Part shown: positions 12,112-23,182 of the stretch, one piece after another
How positions within the stretch are numbered: the stretch's first letter is position 1
How the letters are laid out: each line of letters starts with the position of its first letter
From: Rhyzopertha dominica
Taxonomy: Eukaryota > Arthropoda > Insecta > Coleoptera > Bostrichidae
Assembly (NCBI GenBank): GCA_025024175.1
Contig: QCXZ01000001.1
Coordinates: forward strand, 36,698,942 to 36,762,941
Reading direction: 5' to 3'
DNA length: 64,000 bases
The notes under the pieces: generated by a model
Seen by the model: the letters and a program-made list of their open reading frames with translations, nothing else
Told to the model about the DNA's origin: nothing
Database searches by the model: none
Translations under genes and position numbers: made by a program

Positions 12112-12161
12112 CTACAGTCACTAAATAGAATATTATATATTATTATATTTAGTGACTGTAG
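12112..12161. repeat. Perfect 16-bp hairpin
   Basis: CTACAGTCACTAAATA (12112-12127) and its exact complement TATTTAGTGACTGTAG (12146-12161) with an 18-bp AT loop. GCCTTAT lies beside both arms. It is probably a tiny inverted-repeat element; it lies about 270 bp upstream of the mRpL20 start. Confidence 0.7.
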
Positions 12162-12434
12162 CCTTATGTAGGTGGGCATCGAAAAAATTTTGTTTTGGAG
12201 TCATTGGTCTAGGTATATTTTTGTCTAGGATTTACTCTACCGTCAGTCTGTCAACATCAATGTTAATGTCAACTGTCAATGTCTTTGGCACATTGGATTA
12301 GCAGCAGGAATTAGTTTTTGATTTTGAATGTTTTTGAGCTGCATGGCTTTAGGAGTTTAGTTTTGAATTTAGTAATTATAGGTTTTCTCGTCAAATAACA
12401 AAGCTACAGCTTCTACAAATTAGAATACATTAAT

Positions 12435-13010
12435 ATGGTATTTACTTCTGCAATAAATTATGTTAGAAGCAAAGGTCCTGATGAATTTTGGAGGAAAAGA
12501 CAAATTTTTAAATTTGCAGCTGTAAGTTAAGAATACCTGTCATAATTTACAAATATGAAAAAAATGGTAATTATGCACTATATCTTTTACAGCACTTTAT
12601 TGGGAGAAAACGTAACTGCTATAGTATAGCAATTAGGTATGTTCATCGTGCATTAGTTTATGCCACTAAAGGGCGTAAACTGAGAAAGGAAGATATGGCT
12701 AATGTAAACTGATCATGTTAATATTAATATTTTACATAAAACAGTTGCTTTTCAGTTGTGGACGACGCGAATTACTGCTGGTTGTGAGCAGCATGGTATA
12801 GGTTACGAAACCTTTAAGGAGTGCTTAAGTCGTGAAAATGTTATGTTAAATAGAAAGTCCTTAGCTGATTTGGCATGTTGGGAACCACATTCGTTCAAAG
12901 CCCTTACCGATGTAGCAAAACAAACTGCTGCTGAACAAAATTTGGATCTTTTTTATAAGTTCAAGGCACCCAAGGTGATTATGCCGATAAGTCAAAAGAA
13001 AAAGAAATAA
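12435..13010 (+). CDS. mRpL20: Mitochondrial large ribosomal subunit protein bL20m
   Basis: Structural protein of the mitochondrial 39S subunit, binding 23S-like rRNA early in assembly. Three exons: 12435-12521, 12593-12703 and 12756-13010, all GT/AG and all phase 0, giving 150 residues, the usual length for animal mRpL20. Family hallmarks are clear: RSKGPDEFWRKRQIFK, AAHFIGRKRNCYSIAIR, VHRALVYATKGRK and LWTTRITAGCEQHG. The introns are tiny (71 and 52 bp). The basic N-terminus suits mitochondrial import. An ATAAAG-type poly(A) signal lies at about 13053, 40 bp after the stop. Hsp10, another mitochondrial protein gene, follows on the same strand 1.4 kb downstream. Confidence 0.96.
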
Positions 13011-14350
13011 TAGTTTAATATTAATTTGTATGTTGTAGTCAAAATGTTATGTAATAAAGTATTTATGTATTTCATATGCATTTTTTTTCATTGTGTATGT
13101 AGTAAATAGTAATTTCAACCTTAATAAATTTAAACAAAAAAAAAACCTAGCAATGGCATTGAGCTTTGAAAAATCAATACATTAAACAACACAGTCGTTG
13201 ACTAGTGTTAAACTCTGTAATTTTTTATCAGTGACAGTGTTTTTGATAAAAATGTTTGCCCAGTTAAGCATTTATCTTCTGTCTCTTAATGAAGAAAATC
13301 AGATAATCAAGAATTTGCAGAAACTAGTTAACATAGCTGCCAGTCAATTTGTTTTTTTTTTCTTGCAAAGTTATCCCATACAAGTATAACAAGTTTTGAA
13401 CCGAAAACAAAAAGAAGTCGGAACCAGAACTGGAATCCAACTCGAACATGTGTTAAAGAAATTTGCTCTCTATTAAAAACATTTCTGATATTTGTAGTGA
13501 GAAATAATTTTTTAATATAATCGGTAAGTATTAGAAGAGCTGCTAGAAGCCAGTTTTATTGCATCTAAAGGCTCAGTACAAGAGTGTTTACAACTTAACA
13601 TTTGCCTTCTAGCTAAGCCTATGCTTCTCTTGTGTATATCGTTTGCATAAAACAAAATACCAGTATTGTCATACTTAGAGAAAATTGTATGAAAGTGTCG
13701 AATTCGAGTGCTTCTCTGCTACAAATGGAGTGTCATTAGCCATCTGATTTTTATTATTGAGCTGTTTATTACATAGAATAGGTACTAATTAAAATTCAAA
13801 GTACTAACATAAATTCTCTTTATTGGTACCCATAGACATTAAATTCTATAGAGTAGCTAATCATATAAACACAAACACAAATGTGAAAACCTAAAATTGC
13901 ACTTTTACTTAGAATGCAGTATTGTTGAATCTTCAAAGCTTAATAAAGAGCGAGCTGAGTGTGGTTTTGTTAATAAACTAAATAGGNAGTACATGAAAAA
14001 CCCTTACACATTTAGACTAACTAAATAAGTAGGCATTTCGGTAGCTAATCTTCTACTACTTCTAATAATGTAGTAAGGGTTTTTTATATAAATTTAGATC
14101 TGCAAAATCTCCCTGGCAAAGCTGTAATCATTTTGTTTTAATTTTAGAATTTATTTTGCTTGTATATGGCTATTTAGTATTTAGTTTGCACTTAGATATA
14201 ATTTATATCTATGTAGGCATTTTTTTTAATCTGGCTGGAGACATGCAAACAAAATAACATTGTCCATAGAACAGTAACTTGTTTCTGTAACTTCTGACAA
14301 CACCGGTTATGATGATGCGTATTTGCGTTTGCGCAAACCGTTAACGTGCC
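13011..14350. other. Intergenic between mRpL20 and Hsp10
   Basis: AT-rich, with one N at 13987. I see no coding region or repeat edge. The last 100 bp before Hsp10 are less AT-rich and hold the heat-shock element. Confidence 0.5.
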
Positions 14351-14353
14351 GAA

Positions 14354-14366
14354 TTCTGGAAATTTC
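14354..14366 (+). promoter_or_regulatory. Heat-shock element upstream of Hsp10
   Basis: TTCTGGAAATTTC fits the HSF trimer consensus TTCnnGAAnnTTC exactly, with an extra GAA directly 5' (14351-14353). It lies 64 bp before the Hsp10 ATG. HSF binding here would make Hsp10 heat-inducible, as is known for mitochondrial chaperonin genes in other animals. Function is inferred from the motif and position. Confidence 0.7.
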
Positions 14367-14429
14367 GCCGACAGCACGTGTTCGTCGCATTGGTAGAGCT
14401 GTTTTTATCGATCAAAGGTCTTAAGGAAA

Positions 14430-17400
14430 ATGGTAAATTTGTGTTAAAGCAACTTTTACTTTTTTAATGTACTAACTGTTTACTTGTATATAAATGCGTA
14501 AGTACTTGTTCTAACGATCTAACCTATGTATTTTTAATCCAGGCAGCAGCGAACGCAGTAAAACGGTTAGTTCCACTTTTTGATCGTGTTCTGATCAAAA
14601 AGGCCGATGCTGTAACTCAGACAAGAGGTGGAATTGTAATACCAGAAAAGGCTCAGGCTAAGGTGTTAAAAGGAACTGTTGTTGCCGTAGGATCAGGTTC
14701 TCGCAATCCTGTAAGTTAGCATAAAAATTATGGTTGTCGGCTTTGCTACATTTGTTGACTGTAGCTTCAGCTCTTAAATGTTTTAACATTGTTGGAGTTC
14801 AATGATACCATTATTACCAAAACGGTAATGGCCGTTGGCCGTTAAGGACTTTGGGCCGGTTTCTCTTCTGTTTGTTAAAGTTGATATTAGCTGAAATTAA
14901 CCCAGTAACCATGACAACACATAAATTGAAGTATGTGATTGGTTTAGATTTTAAAAACAGGGTTGATTTTAGCTTAATAAAATAAAGAGAAACCAGCCAC
15001 ATAATGTTCCATGGAAACTAGCTGCTGTTATGCACCAATCTTATTTACAGTTGGTACCAAAAAAAAAATTTGAAAATGAGGTTATTTTTTTTTTTTTTTT
15101 AATTGTTTAATGGCCCTGCCAGCTTAGGGCAATTAGCCAGCTCATTACTTGTATCTCTTTATTGATATTAAATTGTATAAATTGCTTAATACATAACATT
15201 CACAACATCCATGCCTTACGCGGGATTCGAACCCACAGCCTACCTGGCCATAGGTAGTCGCGCTTCCAAAAATGAGGTTATGAAGAGTGTTGAAAAGACA
15301 CAGACAATAAGTATGCAAATAACAGACATTGTTACTTATAAACCTCGCCTGTCACCTCAGTTTACAAGGCATCAACCGCTTTTGTTATTTGCTGCATATT
15401 GCCATAATGATGTTATCAATAACTAACAATTATATTTAGATATACAGGGTTTCTATAAATGCAAAGGCAACATGGGCGGTGTTGATTTCTGAATTCTTTG
15501 TGCCGCCTTTTTTTAACTGCTGCCAAGCTACAATATGCACAGTGATAGTACTGAAGGTTGCAGATCAATGTCACCCCAGAGCTCCGAAATGTGAGCTTTA
15601 TGCAACCTTAAAGTTAATTATCCCACAAAACACTACAGAATATGTTGAAAATACACACTCCCACACGTTTTCTCATATTAAAATATATCAAATAATTCAA
15701 AATCGACAGATGACAAGCAAGCAATAGTCGTGTTCATCTTCTTGAGAGGTGGCAAATTGGTTTAATCGATAATTTCCATAAACGCCCTGGATGCAAGAAT
15801 CATTTATAGAAACCCTGTATATTTGGACCCAATTTCAAGCATTAAATATATAATAAAGCTTGTTTTGAAATATACTTTGGATGCGTTGGTGTCATTAAGT
15901 AGTGCCTAATCAGGTTATTAAAAGACAAATGGAGATCTGTATTTAAAAATATTGCAATTTAGGTAGTCACTAATTCATACTTATTTTAAACTATAAAAGG
16001 AGACTGCAAATATACTACTATAACATTATAGGTATAACAGAATATTATGAGATGTAATATTAAAAACCATATTGAAAATCATTCTATGTTTAGTGTTTCA
16101 TTAAATGTAACTACATAAAGGAGTTAAAATTAAAAATAATTTGTTTTTGTTTATAAGTAGAAGTATAATAGTAAAATTGTGAGTTTAGTTCTGCAACAAA
16201 ATATTAGAATTTGGTTCTTAACTATGATGTGTATATGGTTCAGCTGTATATAATACATTACTGCATAGGTGTTCCTGAATAATGTTTATAGATTTTGGGG
16301 AGTGATCCCCTCAGGCAAAATAGGAAAACAAGTTCCTAAGGACATATTTTGTCGGGTAATGCTTATTATAGGTATACAGCCCCCTCTTGTGGATTTCAGT
16401 AACTAGTTGAATTACATTTACTATAATTTATACATGTTTTGGTACTGCATCTAATTGTGTGATTAAAAAAATGAGTACCTTAATTAGGATGAAAAGCACC
16501 GTGACAGGTACTTCTGTTTTCAGGCCTACACACATTTATATTTTGGATTGAAGTAGATGTATGGCTTAAGGAAACTCGTTTTTTCCAACATCCACATGTA
16601 TAAAGAGGCATGTTTTAAAGATAAAATTTGGCAGCAATCTTCAAGGAGCTGTAGCTTCCTTGCTAATCTATGTCATGGAATTTTTTTCTATTTTGACCTA
16701 AGGAAACATCCTCCGACTTTTAACATTATTCATGAAGTACAAGAAAAGGAGGACTTTTGTTTTAGGTTTTACATACGTGTCATGATTTCTTCATTGTATT
16801 GTTACATGTTATACATACTAATTTAAAACAAAATGATATGCGGCAACTATCGTAGGGTAACATGGGAGACTGTGATTAAATATTAGTGTTGTTGCAGTTG
16901 TGTTTGTAACTAGTAAAACATATTCATGACAATTTGTCTTTTTTATTTGAATACTTGGAGTAGTAATACAACTGTTAAATTTAGGCTTACCAAGTCAGAG
17001 GATTATTCCCAGTACTTACATGTATTTTATGAAACATAGTTTTATAAATAGAGTGGTTCAATTTTTATTTTGGATGTTTTAAATGTGTATAAGAATAAGA
17101 ATTCTATCTCTATATTCAGCATCTAGTAACTAACATAAAAAAGTATACATACTTGTGAAAAAACTTTTTAATTTTTTTACAATAAAATGCAGTTTTAAAT
17201 ATACCATGAACTTTTTTGTGGGAAACTTCAACAGGAAGAAGAAAACTTGTTATGAAACTGGTAACTGTTTAAAGATATCTGTTAGACTAAAAATAGGTTA
17301 TCTTCCATTATGCATACCCATTGTCTTTTGACATATAAGTAATCAAATTCAAATTAATTGTGGTATATGTTTCATTATCATACAAGCTATACTTAATGAA

Positions 17401-17837
17401 CTGGCAGGTTTTTTAATACTAATTGATGTTAGCTGTGAATCTAAGTTAGTCATAACTAAAAACAATTAAATTTGTTTACATTTGTTTAAGTTTAAGCCAA
17501 TTTTTACCACCAACTTGTTCTGTAGCATTTAGTTTTGTTTGAAATTTATCTGAGGTACCTATAAATTTGTTTTTATTGTCTATATTCTGTTGTGTTATTT
17601 ATAGATCAGTAGATTAGGGGTAATTTTTATTAATAAAACTAATTTATATTTAGTTGCCATCATTGTTTGTTACATTTTAATTCTATTTTGCAGGATGGTA
17701 AAGTAGTCCCACTAAGTGTTCAAATAGGAGACAAGGTTTTACTTCCGGAATATGGTGGAACAAAAGTTGACCTAGAAGACGACAGAGAATACCATCTATA
17801 CAGAGAAACGGACATCTTGGCAAAAATACAGGACTAA
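14430..17837 (+). CDS. Hsp10: 10-kDa heat-shock protein, mitochondrial co-chaperonin (CPN10/GroES)
   Basis: Heptameric lid of the mitochondrial Hsp60 folding chamber. Exon 1 contributes only the ATG (14430-14432), followed directly by a GTAAAT donor. Exon 2 is 14543-14710 and exon 3 is 17694-17837, all phase 0, giving 104 residues, standard for the family. Landmarks: RLVPLFDRVLIKK at the N-terminus, the mobile loop TQTRGGIVIPEKAQ, VLKGTVVAVGSG, then VQIGDKVLLPEYGGTKV and ETDILAKIQD at the end. The start is fixed by splicing: MAAANAVKRL. Intron 2 is 3.0 kb and carries a SINE and a MITE. A poly(A) signal lies at 18164. Confidence 0.97.
15086..15268 (-). mobile_element. tRNA-derived SINE in Hsp10 intron 2
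   Basis: Read on the minus strand it starts near GGAAGCGCGACTACC, contains a Pol III B-box-like GGGTTCGAATCCC within a tRNA T-arm, and ends in a long A run (T run at about 15086-15101 on the plus strand). A 13-bp target duplication AAAATGAGGTTAT flanks it exactly (15073-15085 and 15269-15281). The poly(A) tail and duplication show LINE-mediated retrotransposition. The tRNA acceptor and anticodon arms are not intact, so this is not a tRNA gene. Confidence 0.85.
15445..15817. mobile_element. Tc1/mariner-type MITE, copy 1 (373 bp)
   Basis: Perfect inverted ends CAGGGTTTCTATAAATG / CATTTATAGAAACCCTG, each bordered by TA (15443-15444 and 15818-15819). Body shares a ~240-bp block with 62915-63170 (both contain GATTTCTGAATTCTTTGTGC and AACCTTAAAGTTAATTATCC). 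The open frame at 15479-15727 is part of this repeat, not a host gene. Confidence 0.85.
15820..17693. other. Rest of Hsp10 intron 2
   Basis: AT-rich intron. Open frames here (for example 16557-16826) show no protein family and run across intron sequence. I see no further repeat edges. Confidence 0.5.
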
Positions 17838-18163
17838 AATCGTTTTACAGTGATCCTGTGTGAGTGAAAGTGAATGTCATATTATTCTATATGATCTGTG
17901 AAGCAGACTGAGATGCTTCAAATGTTTTTGATTTTTTCTATTGCCATGTCAAAGACATTTGTTAGTTGCTGTACATTTAAGTAAAACTGTTGTATGTTTT
18001 GTAGTTATTAGTAAAGTTTACAGTAAAATTTAACATTTTTTTCTTAATATCCAGTTATGCAATAATTTAGGTTTCACTGTTATGGTTACTATTATCCTTG
18101 TGTATTATCTAACATTATTATGACTTGGAAAATCTAATTTTTATTGCGGAAAACATAAAAAAT

Positions 18164-18169
18164 AATAAA
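18164..18169 (+). terminator. Hsp10 poly(A) signal
   Basis: AATAAA about 330 bp after the Hsp10 stop, followed by AT-rich sequence. It lies only 45 bp from the poly(A) signal of the opposing gene. Confidence 0.6.
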
Positions 18170-18213
18170 TTTTGCAGTTATAAAACTTTTAAATATTAGA
18201 AACAATATACATA

Positions 18214-18219
18214 TTTATT
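18214..18219 (-). terminator. Poly(A) signal of the minus-strand gene
   Basis: AATAAA on the minus strand, about 160 bp after the stop of the candidate terminal exon 18377-18439. Confidence 0.5.
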
Positions 18220-18376
18220 ATAAGCAAGTGATTTTAAAAATAGACCATTTGGCATTTTCCATTTACATCATGCAAATCATTACAAAACGGTTGCACATGT
18301 AGCAACAGTTCTTATTCATCAGTCCCGCAGGAATTCTGCAATTACATAGGTAATACCAGAATACTCTGTTCAGTAG

Positions 18377-19391
18377 TCAGCAATCAAGGACGTTATTAAC
18401 ATCACTGATGAAAATGTTTTCCATCGAGGGACATCGTATCTGTAAGAATATAAAAAGCCCTACATGGCTAGCCCAATGTTTCAGACAGTTAAAATATTAA
18501 ATGGTTACACAATACAAAAACAACTTATCAAAATCATGCATCAACATTAAAACATATGTGGTGATCACATATTATAATTCTTCACTATAGAGTTAGTTGT
18601 AAACTGCGTTTCAAAAGTAATGGTGTAGTCCAGGACAGCGACGAGTTGTTGGACTAAACATAATTAAATTAGAGCAGCTGTTTTATGATGCTCAGAAGGA
18701 AATTTCCCGCTTTGTAAAATAAATATTGGTTGAAACTTAAAATTAAAATACACCAATTTACTAACTCCATACACTGCTAGTAGTTACTGGTTTCAAACCA
18801 TTGTATGAACATATGTACTTAATATGGATTATTACTTCACAAACATTTTTGCAGTAAGTTGCAGATGATTGGAATTTAAAATAACAGTGCCCTTATTTGT
18901 GCAGTTTTATGTTCTTATGCTAAATGTTTATTAATTTATTCTTAGAATGAATAAAAAACTTGTAAATGCTGCTTGCAACTTTTACTTAACGATCATAACG
19001 TTTGAGATTTGCACATTGCTGACAATTGGGTCAACTGTGTTGTTTTGCAGTTTTTGTCTAATTGCTCTTACAGTGGTTTCCACCACAACTTTTTCTTCAA
19101 AGAATAATATACTTTCTGCATAAACGGGAGTAATATTTAGTTATGTGTAATAGAGTTTATTATTATTAAATATTAATAATTAAATAAATAAAAAGTAGGA
19201 TCACAGGCAGGTGTATTATTATTATTATAACATTTAGTTACTTGACCTTAAACACCACTGACGTAACAAGTAAGAAATTCCCCAATGTGGTGTCCAACAT
19301 AAGCAGTCTCTGTTGGTGAATATAACGAAGTCGAATATCTCCCATATCGATTTCATAATGCGTCATACAGGCTTTAACTTTTAATATAAAT
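18377..19391 (-). CDS. Unrecognised spliced gene converging on Hsp10 (partial model)
   Basis: I do not recognise the protein. Exon 19247-19391 follows a CTGCACAG acceptor and encodes FILKVKACMTHYEIDMGDIR, then LRYIHQQRLLMLDTTLGNFL, ending LVTSVVFK before a GTCAAG donor. Terminal exon 18377-18439 follows a strong TTTTTATATTCTTACAG acceptor, joins in phase and ends NVLDC-stop. Between them, 18982-19115 (acceptor TTTATGCAG) has an open frame containing FFEEKVVVETTVRAIRQKL and VSNVQISNVMIVK-stop, but its phase does not match the first exon. It may be an alternative exon joined to an unseen one. A first exon may lie near 19700-19770 (minus-strand ATG, MERNLALKKSRN), but its donor is weak. Consistent borders and a poly(A) signal argue for a real gene. 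Confidence 0.5.
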
Positions 19392-19399
19392 CTGTGCAG

Positions 19400-21160
19400 A
19401 AAATTTAAAGTACATAATTTAGGTAAATCAATATAATATAAAATAAACCTACATAGTTACTTTGATCTGTAATAAAATATGTAAATCTAGTTTGCTTTGT
19501 GAGGGGTTCTGAAACTATATAGCAAGAATAAAAACGATATGGTTTAAAGTTAACAGTTAGAAATTAATGTACGGCTGTAATTAGCTGTGTGGAAAATACT
19601 AAGTTAGTTTTAAGCTTTTTAATTAGGTTTGAAAGTTTTAAAAACGATTACATGTATGTAGTGTTTCAATTACAGATATTCGAATAGTTGCGATTTAAAA
19701 CAGAAAGTTTTTCGATTTATTATAGGCATTCCGAGATTTTTTCAGTGCAAGGTTCCGTTCCATTAGATTCACTGTTGCCACTTTTTATGAATTTCGAGAA
19801 AAATATTTGGATCTTTTTTTTATTATTTAAAGACGATAGAAACAATTAGTTCAAATAGTGTCCATGTTGTAGTAATTCGTTTCTGTATGTTTACATAATA
19901 TTTAAGTAAAATTTGCGACAGACGGTAAAATGTAGTAACTGTATGAAATATAGTTTTATATTGTATATTTACTTAACAATTTTAAATGTTCATAAACATT
20001 TGTACCATCGATAACATCTAATAATTTCTAAAAAATATAGTTATACTGAAAACTCCAAGATTAATTTCACTTATAATAGTGGAAACTGCATTTTAAACGT
20101 GTTTAAAAACCTACACTTTGTTTTNGGAACAAGTAAACTGTTTACTTAGGTATAAACACTTTCTAAACAAATTGATTTACCTGCAACTTATTGCAGAAAC
20201 GTTTGTGAAGTAAATATTTTATTACATTTGTTCATACAACAGTCAAGATTAGCATCTATTTACTGCAATAATTGGCTGTATTCAAATTTTCGAGGCAGTA
20301 TCGTGTTTACAAATTTGTCTCCTTTATAAAAATAAAAATATATTTACACAATATCCTTAAACTCGAGCAATAATATTTTGTAGTTAAGTGTATATAATAT
20401 TTATAATGTATAAACTTCAAGGCAATTTGTAAGTTGGTGTATTTTACTTTTAACCAATATTTATTTGTCGTAAACTACTGTGCTGCCTACTTGTGACCAA
20501 AAGTCTAACCTGCTTGCCTTCTTTCCATGTTTCATCACATCTAGGCATGGGTAACACTTTAAAATTTAGGGTGTTGATACAACAACACTGATACCGCTTG
20601 ATGTGTCAAGACAATGTGTCAGCACAATTGTGTCATGACACAGCAATAAAGTGGAATCACTCAATTTCTGAGATTTGGACACACACTTTCGTCACACGTG
20701 TCATAGAATAAATCATTTATATTTATAATGTATTACTATGCGTGTTATTTGTAATGCCAAATGTGATGCAAACAGTAATATATCCATATATAAAACATGG
20801 TACATATGTAGATTACGTTCAAGCAGAAAACAGAACAGATAAATATACCGTAACAAATTAAATTAAGCAGATATTGTTAAATGAAATTACTCATTATCTA
20901 ATAGCTTAGAGCATATACTTCAATAAACATAAATATGTTTTATTGAAAATATTACTTAAAAGTACAAGAATACTTTCTGCTGCCAACCGTTTAACCTCTC
21001 TTATAGCTAAATTAAAATAATGTTGCAAATCAGTATAATTTTCTACAATCCACATCACACATAGCTATTTTGCTGACAACTTTAGAATTTTCTTCTTTTC
21101 CAAATTAAAATATTCTTGTATTTCTCCTAGTACTGAGCATCCCTTTTTTCCAAAATATAA
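19400..21160. other. AT-rich intergenic sequence
   Basis: No confident gene. At about 20545 TAGGCATGGGTAACAC resembles a hAT-type terminus, and 20590-20700 is rich in GTGTCA/TGACAC words. Both are probably remnants of DNA transposons. No partner end was found. Confidence 0.4.
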
Positions 21161-21164
21161 TAAT

Positions 21165-21408
21165 TGTAGAGAAGTCATGCGTAGACTGCGGACACTGGGC
21201 GGTCGGTGCTCGGCAACGCCGGATGCGTGTGCTGGAGCTCTGTTCGTTGATAGAATTATATGGTTTTGCAGTTTAAGATATTGCTAATTACCCATCTTAA
21301 GTTGTGTGTTAAAGTTTTGATAACGTGTGTTAAATAAAGTTCAGTTTCGCAAACCGTGTGTGCACTTTAATTCCGTCAAACCCACACCCACAAAGAAAAA
21401 CGGTTACA
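21165..21408 (+). mobile_element. Possible solo LTR
   Basis: A GC-richer block starting TGTAGAGAAG and ending CGGTTACA, containing AATAAAG followed by CACTTTAATTCCGTC, looks like an LTR with a poly(A) signal. I found no target duplication and no second copy, so the boundaries are guesses. Confidence 0.3.
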
Positions 21409-21742
21409 CAAGCAACCTGAAGGTTCTAGGTAGCTTTCTAACTACTATAACGTAATCTGTCATTTATCACAATTCGATTTGACAGTTCAATAAGTTTATG
21501 TATTTTAAACAGTTAGAAACAAATTCTGTTCATCATTGTCCTGCAAGCGNTCAAACGAGCTATCCTACACCGTCTAAGGGGAAAGACTTCAAGAGAAAAT
21601 GCTCCATATCAAATCCAGTGAGACTGCTGTCCGTTTTTTTTTCTGAAAACTAGGGTGTGTATTAACACAATTTGATCGTTTTCATACAAGGTACTTACAT
21701 GTATAAAAAATAAAACTATCGTTGTGAAGCGATATACCTTAA

Positions 21743-21925
21743 GGCTGAACCTGGAGAACGAAAAGACCTATCTGAGATAATGACAGAAAGGGAATAATCT
21801 ACTTTTAAAAACACACACCAATCATTAACTACTGCATTGATATGTTCGAAAATGGTATTATTCAAAAGTTGACCGACATTTTTACATAAGCCATGTCTAT
21901 GGTGCAATCTAAGTGCAGGACTAAG
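21743..21925 (+). repeat. Half copy of the TTAA MITE
   Basis: Begins just after TTAA (21739-21742) with GGCTGAACCTGGAGAACG and matches the inverted right half of 11260-11713 in order (GAGATAA-GACAG-AAG, TTCGAAAATGGTAT, GACATTTTTACATAAGC). The other end is missing. Confidence 0.6.
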
Positions 21926-22432
21926 TACAATTATTCATAAAATGCCAACCAAAAATAAACAAATTACATCTTTTGTCTGTTTTGGTTACAAAGCATTCTC
22001 AAAATGAAAGACAAGTACATTGAAAATAGTGAGGCAAGGCCGGCGTAACCTTTTTTAGGCCAAATTGTACATTCAAATCCAATATATACATTTCAAAAAT
22101 TTTTTACATACAAAAATGTTATAATATATATATATATATTTGTGATACATATTGTTTCCACATGTTCCCAAAAACTTCATTCTAAATTTAAAGGTAAGTT
22201 GTGTAATTTGCACAGTAAACTAACATCACTGTAGATCTTAAGCTAATGTTTGCTATCATTCGTTATCTCAAAGTAATTTAAAAATAATTTTTTTTCAACT
22301 TCAATGATATTAAACCTGTAACACATACAAATTTCGTTAAATACATAAACAGACCATGCGGATTCACTTTAATTCATATAAGATAATTAATAATTTTCAC
22401 CTTTTTATAGTTTTCATTGTAGTTTTAAATTT

Positions 22433-22545
22433 GTCAAAATGGCATAACTCAAGTATGGTTTAACGGAATTTAACGTATGATGGCTAGTGAATTTTATGGT
22501 TTTCATTATAGTCATAAATAACTTATAATTTATTGCAACTGTTTG
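22433..22545. repeat. Dispersed repeat paired with 25450-25556 (inverted)
   Basis: Shares ACTCAAGTA-GGTTTAAC-GAATTTA and GATGGCTAGT, then TTTTATGGTTTTCATTATA, with the reverse complement of 25450-25556. The pair brackets a 3-kb transposon-rich stretch and may be remnants of one element's ends. Confidence 0.5.
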
Positions 22546-22583
22546 ACAATGGAAGACGTTGATTATAAAAAATTTATTTTGCT

Positions 22584-22783
22584 CAAATATCTTAAAAAAT
22601 CAAATGCAACTCTATAGACCTTTTTATTAGCCGCAACCAAAGACGGGTTCGCAGTCTTTTTACTATAACTAAGAAACGAAAAAAGATATCGACCTCAGGT
22701 CAGGTCAGGTTTTGTTTGATTAATAAGCTATAATAACTAACAAGAAAGTCTATAGGGTTGCATTTGATTTTTTAAGATATTTA
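22584..22783. repeat. Inverted repeat with ~36-bp arms
   Basis: CAAATATCTTAAAAAATCAA (22584-) and its near-exact complement ending at about 22783, ~128 bp apart. Arms differ by about two bases. Probably a small palindromic element. Confidence 0.7.
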
Positions 22784-23182
22784 AGCATATATAAAACAAC
22801 GACATATTTTATTTGCGGCAATTTTCGATTGACAATTGTCGACCCGACCGACAATTGGGTATTATCACTTTTTTTTGAAAATTACGTAAAATGAATCTTG
22901 AAGTGCATATATATCGTAAGCCATGTTAGAAAAAACAAAAAAATATTTTTAAGTAGAGGATTTCAGGTCTGAAATTTGAATCTTAGGAGTAACCGCCAAA
23001 ACGCTTATCCAAGGTTATTCAACTCGTGACGTCAATTGTCACGTAAACATTAACAAGGAGCGTGCNGTTTAATGGTGTAGTATCATTCTTGTATTGGAAA
23101 AGCTTTTGTGTGGTGTTTATTGAAAGGACGGTGTAAGAGGTCGCACCAAAAAGTGATTTGTGTAGTTTTACAAGCAACTATT

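Noticed and set aside
12112..12161. Transcription terminator hairpin
   Set aside because: Bacterial-type terminators do not apply in this genome; it looks like a small inverted-repeat insertion.
15195..15268. tRNA gene on the minus strand (GGGTTCGAATCCC arm)
   Set aside because: Only the T-arm region is tRNA-like; the sequence continues into a non-tRNA body with an A tail and flanking duplication, so it is a SINE.
15479..15727. Open frame with a near-identical relative at 62922-63125, suggesting a conserved protein
   Set aside because: Similarity extends outside the frames and follows the MITE boundaries; it is repeat DNA.
16557..16826. Possible nested gene in the Hsp10 intron
   Set aside because: No known motif, no splice or promoter evidence; chance open frame.
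21165..21408. Complete LTR retrotransposon
   Set aside because: No gag or pol coding sequence follows and no second LTR is present; at most a solo LTR.
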